Below are positions 59,810 through 64,000 of a stretch of 64,000 nt of DNA, piece by piece. The notes under the pieces are model-generated. The model was not told the DNA's origin and did no database searches. It saw only the letters and a program-made list of their open reading frames with translations. The DNA comes from Parasulfuritortus sp037439465 (GTDB taxonomy: Bacteria > Pseudomonadota > Gammaproteobacteria > Burkholderiales > Thiobacillaceae): contig JBBIVX010000012.1 in assembly GCA_037439465.1 (NCBI GenBank), positions 17,004-81,003 of the forward strand, read 5' to 3'. A program made the translations under genes and the position numbers. The first letter of the stretch is position 1, and each line of letters opens with the position of its first letter.

Positions 59810-61660
59810 ATGGCTAAAGTTCACGTCACCGACCTCGTCCTGCGCGACGGCCATCAGTCTCTCATCGCGACCCGCATGCGGACCGACGACATGCTTCCCA
59901 TCTGCGGCAAGCTCGACCAGGTCGGATTTTGGTCGCTGGAAGCCTGGGGTGGCGCCACATTCGATGCCTGCGTGCGCTTTCTCAAAGAAGACCCCTGGGA
60001 ACGGCTCGCCCGGTTGCGCAAGGCCTTGCCCAATACCCGCATACAGATGCTGCTGCGCGGCCAGAACCTGCTTGGCTACCGGCATTACGCTGATGACGTG
60101 GTGCGCGCCTTCGTGCGGAAGGCGGCTGACAACGGCATCGACATCTTCCGGGTATTCGACGCAATGAATGACATCCGCAACATGCGCGTCTCCATCGAGG
60201 CCGTCAAAAAGACCGGAAAACATGCCCAGGGTGCCATTTGTTACACCGTCAGCCCGGTGCATGACATTGACTATTTCGTCTCTCTGGCCAAGGACCTGGC
60301 GGAGATGGGCGTCGATTCCATAGCCATCAAGGATATGGCCGGTCTGCTCACCCCCTACGCCGCCTATGATCTGGTGAAAGCCATCAAGGCCGCCACCCAT
60401 CTGCCGGTGAACACCCATAGCCACGCCACCGCAGGCCTTTCTTCACTGGTGCATCTAAAGGCCGTGGAGGCCGGCGCCGACATCATCGACGGCTGCAACT
60501 CGGCCTTCTCCGAGGGCGCCAGCCATGCCACAACAGAAAGCCTGGTAGCCGCCTTGCAGGGGACGCAGTACGACACCGGTCTGTCTCTGCCCCTCTTGCA
60601 GGAAATCGCCGTTTACTTCCGCGAGGTGCGCAGGAAATATTGGCAGTTCGAAAGCGACTACAACGGCGTCGACACCCGTATACTCACTTCACAGGTGCCG
60701 GGCGGCATGATCTCGAACCTGGTGAATCAACTCAAAGAGCAAGGCGCGCTCAACCGTCTCGATGCGGTCATGCTGGAAATACCCCGTGTGCGCGAAGACC
60801 TTGGTTACCCGCCGCTGGTCACCCCGACCTCGCAGATCGTTGGCACCCAGGCGGTACTCAATGTGCTTACTGGCGGCCGCTACAAATCCGTCACCAACGA
60901 GGTGAAAAACTATCTTCTGGGTCGTTACGGCAAAGCGCCTGGCGTGGTCAATGAAGAAGTGAAGAAGATGGCGGTGGGCAATCAAGAGGTCATCACACGC
61001 CGCCCCGCCGACCTGATTGCCGAGGAATTGGACAAACTGCACGGCGAAATCGAGGAACTGGCCAGGTCTGAAGAGGACGTGTTGACCTACGCCATGTTCC
61101 CCGACCTGGGACGCACCTTCCTTCAGGAACGCGCCGCCGGTAGCCTCACCCCTGAACCCCTGTTGCCCGTGGAAGCGAAAAACGCTGCGACCTGCCCGGC
61201 CCAATATGCCCCCAACGAATTCAAGGTCACCCTGCATGGCGAGACCTACCACATACGCATCACCGGCACCGGCCACGACAACGAGAGCGAACGGCCCTTC
61301 TACGTCCATGTGGACGGCGTGGCGGAGGAGGTTCTGGTCGAAACACTGGACGAAATCGAAGTCGGCACCGGCGGCGGAACCCGGAAAACAATCGGCAAAA
61401 AAGGCGCCAGCGGCGCTATGGCCAGGCCGAAGCCGAGTCATGCCGGTCATGTCACCACCGCCATGCCAGGCACCATCGTTGATGTCAAGGTCAAGGCCGG
61501 TGACCGGGTCAAGGCCGGCGATGGCGTCCTGATCATCGAGGCCATGAAGATGGAGAACGAGATACAAGCCGCTGTTTCCGGAACGGTCGTCAACGTATTC
61601 GTGGCCAAGGGTGACGTAGTGACGCCCGATCAGGTATTGATCGAAATCCAGCCGGAATGA
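59810..61660 (+). CDS. pycB: Pyruvate carboxylase subunit B / oxaloacetate decarboxylase alpha
   Basis: This 616-residue protein has the carboxyltransferase TIM barrel with VTDLVLRDGHQSLIATRMR (metal and pyruvate site), KDMAGLLTPYAAYDLV and NTHSHATAGLSSLVHLKA-type metal His residues. The middle PYC_OADA domain and a C-terminal biotinyl domain follow, with Lys580 in IEAMKMENEI. With a biotin carboxylase next to it and no membrane beta/gamma subunits (oadB/oadG), it most likely forms two-subunit pyruvate carboxylase rather than sodium-pumping oxaloacetate decarboxylase. Confidence 0.9.
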   Translation: MAKVHVTDLVLRDGHQSLIATRMRTDDMLPICGKLDQVGFWSLEAWGGATFDACVRFLKEDPWERLARLRKALPNTRIQMLLRGQNLLGYRHYADDVVRAFVRKAADNGIDIFRVFDAMNDIRNMRVSIEAVKKTGKHAQGAICYTVSPVHDIDYFVSLAKDLAEMGVDSIAIKDMAGLLTPYAAYDLVKAIKAATHLPVNTHSHATAGLSSLVHLKAVEAGADIIDGCNSAFSEGASHATTESLVAALQGTQYDTGLSLPLLQEIAVYFREVRRKYWQFESDYNGVDTRILTSQVPGGMISNLVNQLKEQGALNRLDAVMLEIPRVREDLGYPPLVTPTSQIVGTQAVLNVLTGGRYKSVTNEVKNYLLGRYGKAPGVVNEEVKKMAVGNQEVITRRPADLIAEELDKLHGEIEELARSEEDVLTYAMFPDLGRTFLQERAAGSLTPEPLLPVEAKNAATCPAQYAPNEFKVTLHGETYHIRITGTGHDNESERPFYVHVDGVAEEVLVETLDEIEVGTGGGTRKTIGKKGASGAMARPKPSHAGHVTTAMPGTIVDVKVKAGDRVKAGDGVLIIEAMKMENEIQAAVSGTVVNVFVAKGDVVTPDQVLIEIQPE

Positions 61661-61682
61661 CCGGCACGGCAAACGCCAATAG

Positions 61683-62285
61683 ATGAAAATGCGGCTTGTG
61701 CTTGCTTCCACCTCTCCCTACCGGCGCGCGCTGCTTAGCCGCCTGGGCGTGCCTTTCGAGGTGGCAGCGCCCCAAGTCGACGAAACGCCCATGCTAGGTG
61801 AATCGCCCGACGACACGGCGCTACGCCTATCCCTCAGCAAGGCCCGTGCCGTGGCGAAGGAGTTCCCTGAAGCCCTGATCATAGGCTCGGACCAGGTTGC
61901 CCTGCTTGAAGGCCAGCAGCTCGGCAAACCCGGCACTCACGACAAGGCCGTCGCCCAACTGCGGTCAATGCGCGGCAAGACGTTGGAATTTCATACCGCG
62001 TTGACTCTGCTCAATGCCCGCAGTGGACATATCCAATCCGCCAACGTCCCGGTCCGGCTGGTGATGCGCGACTACACTGACACCCAGATCGAGGCCTACC
62101 TGCGCAAAGATCTACCCTATAACTGCTGCGGCAGCGCCCGCAGTGAATCGCTCGGTATCGCCCTGATCGCCCGCTACGAGACCGAAGACCCCAATGCACT
62201 GGTCGGCCTGCCGCTAATCAAGCTGACCGAGATGCTGGCGAACGAAGGCCTGGATGTCCTAACGTGGCAGGCACCCTCTACCTGA
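61683..62285 (+). CDS. Maf family nucleotide pyrophosphatase (YceF type)
   Basis: Maf proteins hydrolyse modified nucleoside triphosphates. YceF prefers 7-methyl-GTP. The 200-residue protein starts LVLASTSPYRRALLSRLG and has the catalytic IIGSDQVALLEGQQLGKP (Asp in SDQV, YceF form rather than the SDT of dTTP/UTP types). YNCCGSARSESLGIAL follows. In E. coli yceF lies beside yceD-rpmF. Here pycAB stands between them on the opposite strand. Confidence 0.9.
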   Translation: MKMRLVLASTSPYRRALLSRLGVPFEVAAPQVDETPMLGESPDDTALRLSLSKARAVAKEFPEALIIGSDQVALLEGQQLGKPGTHDKAVAQLRSMRGKTLEFHTALTLLNARSGHIQSANVPVRLVMRDYTDTQIEAYLRKDLPYNCCGSARSESLGIALIARYETEDPNALVGLPLIKLTEMLANEGLDVLTWQAPST

Positions 62286-63025
62286 TCCCCACGCCTTTAG
62301 GCAACACGCCGCTCGACCTGATACTGCCCGAGGAGACCCGGCGCGTCGCCGCCACCCTGGACACCTTCGTCGTCGAACACCCCAAGACCGCGCGCGCCTT
62401 CCTCAAACGCATAGACATGGCCATTCCGCTGCAACAACTGACGCTATTGGAACTCAACGAACATAGCGAGAAATCGTGTCTGAAATCCCTGCTGCAACCG
62501 CTGCTGGACAGCAAAGATATGGGACTGCTCTCCGAAGCCGGCTGTCCTGCCGTAGCCGACCCCGGTAGCGACCTGGTGCGGCTCGCGCATCACCACCATA
62601 TTCGGGTCAAGCCCTTGATCGGCCCCTCCTCCATCCTACTGGCCCTGATGGCATCGGGTCTAGGCGGCCAGCGCTTCAGCTTTCACGGCTACCTCCCCGC
62701 CAAACCGGACGAACGGATACAGGCATTGCGAAACTTAGAGAAACAGTCAGCACGGGAGGCCAGCACCCAAATTTTCATCGAAACGCCCTACCGTAACGAG
62801 GCCATGCTGCTAACCATCCTCGGCACCTGCCACCCTGATACCAACATTACCCTGGCCTGGGATATCACTTTGCCGACTGAAAGCATACTGACAAAGACAG
62901 TGGCAGATTGGCGTAGTGCCCCGCCGACATTCAACAAACACCCCTGTGTCTTCCTGTTGTCGACGGAACTTTCTACAGGCAGCTGTGTTGATTCCGGCCG
63001 AATTCTGACCAGGAGTTCCGGTTGA
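62264..63025 (+). CDS. SAM-dependent methyltransferase, RsmI-like tetrapyrrole methylase fold
   Basis: The 253-residue product has the tetrapyrrole methylase fold, with LYLIPTPLGNTPLDLILPE, the SAM loop LLSEAGCPAVADPGSDLV and GPSSILLALMASG. Its closest known kin is RsmI, but this group is shorter and its target is not known. The start GTG 62264 overlaps maf by 22 nt. The last 12-13 residues (from about 62986) are encoded by a repeat pair that looks like an IS end, so the native C-terminus is replaced just after HPCVFLLS. The fold should still be complete. Confidence 0.85.
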   Translation: MAGTLYLIPTPLGNTPLDLILPEETRRVAATLDTFVVEHPKTARAFLKRIDMAIPLQQLTLLELNEHSEKSCLKSLLQPLLDSKDMGLLSEAGCPAVADPGSDLVRLAHHHHIRVKPLIGPSSILLALMASGLGGQRFSFHGYLPAKPDERIQALRNLEKQSAREASTQIFIETPYRNEAMLLTILGTCHPDTNITLAWDITLPTESILTKTVADWRSAPPTFNKHPCVFLLSTELSTGSCVDSGRILTRSSG

Positions 63026-63034
63026 ATTGTGACC
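62992..63034 (+). mobile_element. Terminal repeat doublet resembling an IS21-type element end
   Basis: Two 19-bp units, TTCCGGCCGAATTCTGACC (62992-63010) and TTCCGGTTGAATTGTGACC (63016-63034), are 16/19 identical with a 24-bp period and are preceded by TGTTGA (62986-62991). Multiple such repeats just inside a TG start are typical of IS21-family ends. No transposase follows. Assignment to IS21 is from memory of the pattern only. Confidence 0.45.
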
Positions 63035-63084
63035 TGGAAAGAAGGCCGCGATGGAAAACGGGGGCCGCCTTCACTTTCATAGGG

Positions 63085-63465
63085 TCACTTTGCCGCAACT
63101 GCGAATACTCGCAGCCACGGATCGAGATGGGCTATATCAAAGGTTCCGGCCTCGAACAACTGAATCATCTCGGCATGGATCTGCATTGGTGATCGCTGCA
63201 AGCGCCAGCCATTGATTCGCAGGAACACGTCGGCGGCAGCAAAAGCGATGCGTTTGTTGCCATCCACGAAGGGATGGTTGATCGCCAGGCTCTCCAGCAG
63301 CGCCGCCGCTTCGGCCACGATGTCCTCGTAATAACCCGTTTGCGGACGGAACAATGCAGACTCCAGTGCGCCCGGGTCCCTCACGCCTGGCGCACCTCCG
63401 TATCGTTGGATCAGCACCGTGTGTATGCCGAGTACATCGGCCACGGTCGGGTAATCGCGCGACAC
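63085..63465 (-). CDS. Fic/Doc-type toxin of a type II toxin-antitoxin pair
   Basis: The 126-residue protein is a death-on-curing (Doc) family protein with active site INHPFVDGNKRIAFAAADVFL-like residues (His64 to Arg72, HPFxDGNKR). Doc phosphorylates EF-Tu, while the related Fic proteins AMPylate proteins. The GNKR form here is closer to Doc. It follows the antitoxin by 3 nt on the same strand. It lies just past the IS scar. Confidence 0.9.
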   Translation of the reverse strand: MSRDYPTVADVLGIHTVLIQRYGGAPGVRDPGALESALFRPQTGYYEDIVAEAAALLESLAINHPFVDGNKRIAFAAADVFLRINGWRLQRSPMQIHAEMIQLFEAGTFDIAHLDPWLRVFAVAAK

Positions 63466-63468
63466 GGC

Positions 63469-63699
63469 TTACTTGGCCAGTTCGCGGTAGAGGCTGTCGA
63501 ACTCATCCAGGCTGGACGCGAACGAGGCCATCACGTGGCGACGGGGGCGTTCCTTCTGTTGCCGGTCGATGTAGTCGCGCAGGGCATCATCGAGCACAGC
63601 CTGGAACTGGCGCCCCTGGCTTTTTGCGATCTGACGCAACATGGCCAGAACATCGGGTGCGGCCTGGGAGGAAAATTTTTCGCGGACTGAAGTGTTCAT
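63469..63699 (-). CDS. Ribbon-helix-helix-type antitoxin
   Basis: The 76-residue protein, from ATG 63699 with GGAA upstream, has a helical core APDVLAMLRQIAKSQGRQFQ and LDDALRDYIDRQQ that fits a ribbon-helix-helix DNA-binding N-terminus. The C-terminus (RHVMASFASSLDEFDSLYR) is probably the toxin-binding segment. ATG 63714 and 63711 are alternatives, but they lie inside the palindromic operator. It overlaps nothing and is 3 nt from the toxin. Confidence 0.82.
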   Translation of the reverse strand: MNTSVREKFSSQAAPDVLAMLRQIAKSQGRQFQAVLDDALRDYIDRQQKERPRRHVMASFASSLDEFDSLYRELAK

Positions 63700-63709
63700 T
63701 TCACGTTCC

Positions 63710-63727
63710 ATCATGATTTATCATGAT
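63710..63727 (-). promoter_or_regulatory. Double palindromic operator of the toxin-antitoxin operon
   Basis: ATCATGAT occurs at 63710-63717 and 63720-63727, each an 8-bp palindrome, with centres exactly 10 bp apart so they face the same side of the helix. A third partial TTCATG follows at about 63731. This is the usual arrangement for cooperative binding of ribbon-helix-helix antitoxins to their own promoter. Confidence 0.65.
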
Positions 63728-64000
63728 GCTTCATGGTAGAGCAAGATGAAGCACTGCGCCACTGTCTTGTCTGGGTTCATACGCAACCGCTTGCCGTGGT
63801 TGACGATGAACCGCCGAGCGTAAGTTGTTGTTTTGTGAATGGTAAAAGCTGCGCCTACCCGCAGGCCAAACGGAGAATAGAGGCAGACTTGGAGCTAATA
63901 ACGCTGAAAACCGGGCATTTCCGCAGACGGCCACCCGCAGCACAGATGGCCGGAACCCCGCGTGGCGCGGGGATATCAGGCAAGGAAAAGGGCCCGGAGA
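63728..64000. other. Right edge without an assigned gene
   Basis: I cannot support a gene in these 273 bases. On the minus strand a frame from about 63893 to TGA 63721 reads like protein (for example TTYARRFIVNHGKRLRMNPD and CFILLYHEAS) but has no proper start codon. A perfect hairpin CCCCGCG-TGG-CGCGGGG lies at 63956-63972. The region joins whatever lies beyond the window. Confidence 0.5.

Noticed and set aside
63956..63972. CRISPR array
   Set aside because: Only one hairpin copy is visible, there is no AT-rich leader and no cas gene. It is kept only as a low-interest finding because the window ends there.

Overview
The window is one continuous stretch of housekeeping chromosome from a betaproteobacterium of moderately high GC. 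The polyhydroxyalkanoate set (acetoacetyl-CoA reductase, PhaR, phasin), the EarP/EF-P(Arg32) pair, the two-subunit pyruvate carboxylase and the gene order all suggest the Nitrosomonadales/Rhodocyclales area. I cannot name a species. About 97% of the bases are assigned to genes, many overlapping by 1-20 nt, and I saw no rRNA or tRNA gene.

Layout: 1-1711, PHA storage genes with a PhaR-type operator on the phasin promoter. 1751-6993, overlapping operon of a low-molecular-weight phosphatase, lon, scpA, scpB, rluB. 6990-10061, minus-strand mechanosensitive-type channel, prmB, dapE, yffB-like gene. 10121-11133, ispF-thpR. 11128-13179, host-attachment protein, mnmH, smpB, divergent from ratA-rnfH (13245-13997). 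14028-17659, small lipoprotein and guaB-guaA. 17919-20598, membrane protein, dead transposase piece, TlpA/ScsD-like thioredoxin, fabI. 20654-24109, one 1151-residue gene that I identify as PPi-dependent PEP carboxykinase. 24236-26816, tadA, a YkuD protein, Smr protein, trxB. 26988-32131, malQ, ftsK, lolA. 32151-35083, ubiV, ubiU and a YhcC-type radical SAM gene. 35281-38446, nitronate-monooxygenase-like gene, earP, efp and a 38-bp perfect palindromic terminator. 38457-44773, gyrA, mtaD-like deaminase, rluE-like gene, icd, a small frameshifted ORF, csp. 44947-47522, clpS-clpA. 47519-58194, minus-strand tatD, pilZ, holB, tmk, mltG, pabC, fabF, acpP, fabG, fabD, fabH, plsX, rpmF, yceD, which is the classic fab cluster. 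58379-63025, pycA-pycB, maf and an RsmI-like methyltransferase whose end runs into an IS-like repeat. 63085-64000, Fic/Doc-type toxin-antitoxin pair and a noncoding right edge.

How the genes work together: PycAB makes oxaloacetate from pyruvate, and PPi-PEPCK interconverts oxaloacetate and PEP using pyrophosphate/phosphate. With Icd they set the C4/C6 carbon node of the cell. The UbiU/UbiV pair points to ubiquinone synthesis without oxygen, hence a facultative or microaerobic lifestyle. EarP activates EF-P for polyproline translation. The fab cluster supplies acyl chains, and the PHA genes store excess acetyl units.

Most of the window is ordinary core genome. The parts most worth a second look are the PPi-PEPCK gene, the phasin operator, the Cys-rich tail of the nitronate-monooxygenase-like protein, the frameshifted small ORF behind csp, and the mobile-element scar plus toxin-antitoxin edge at 62.98-64 kb.
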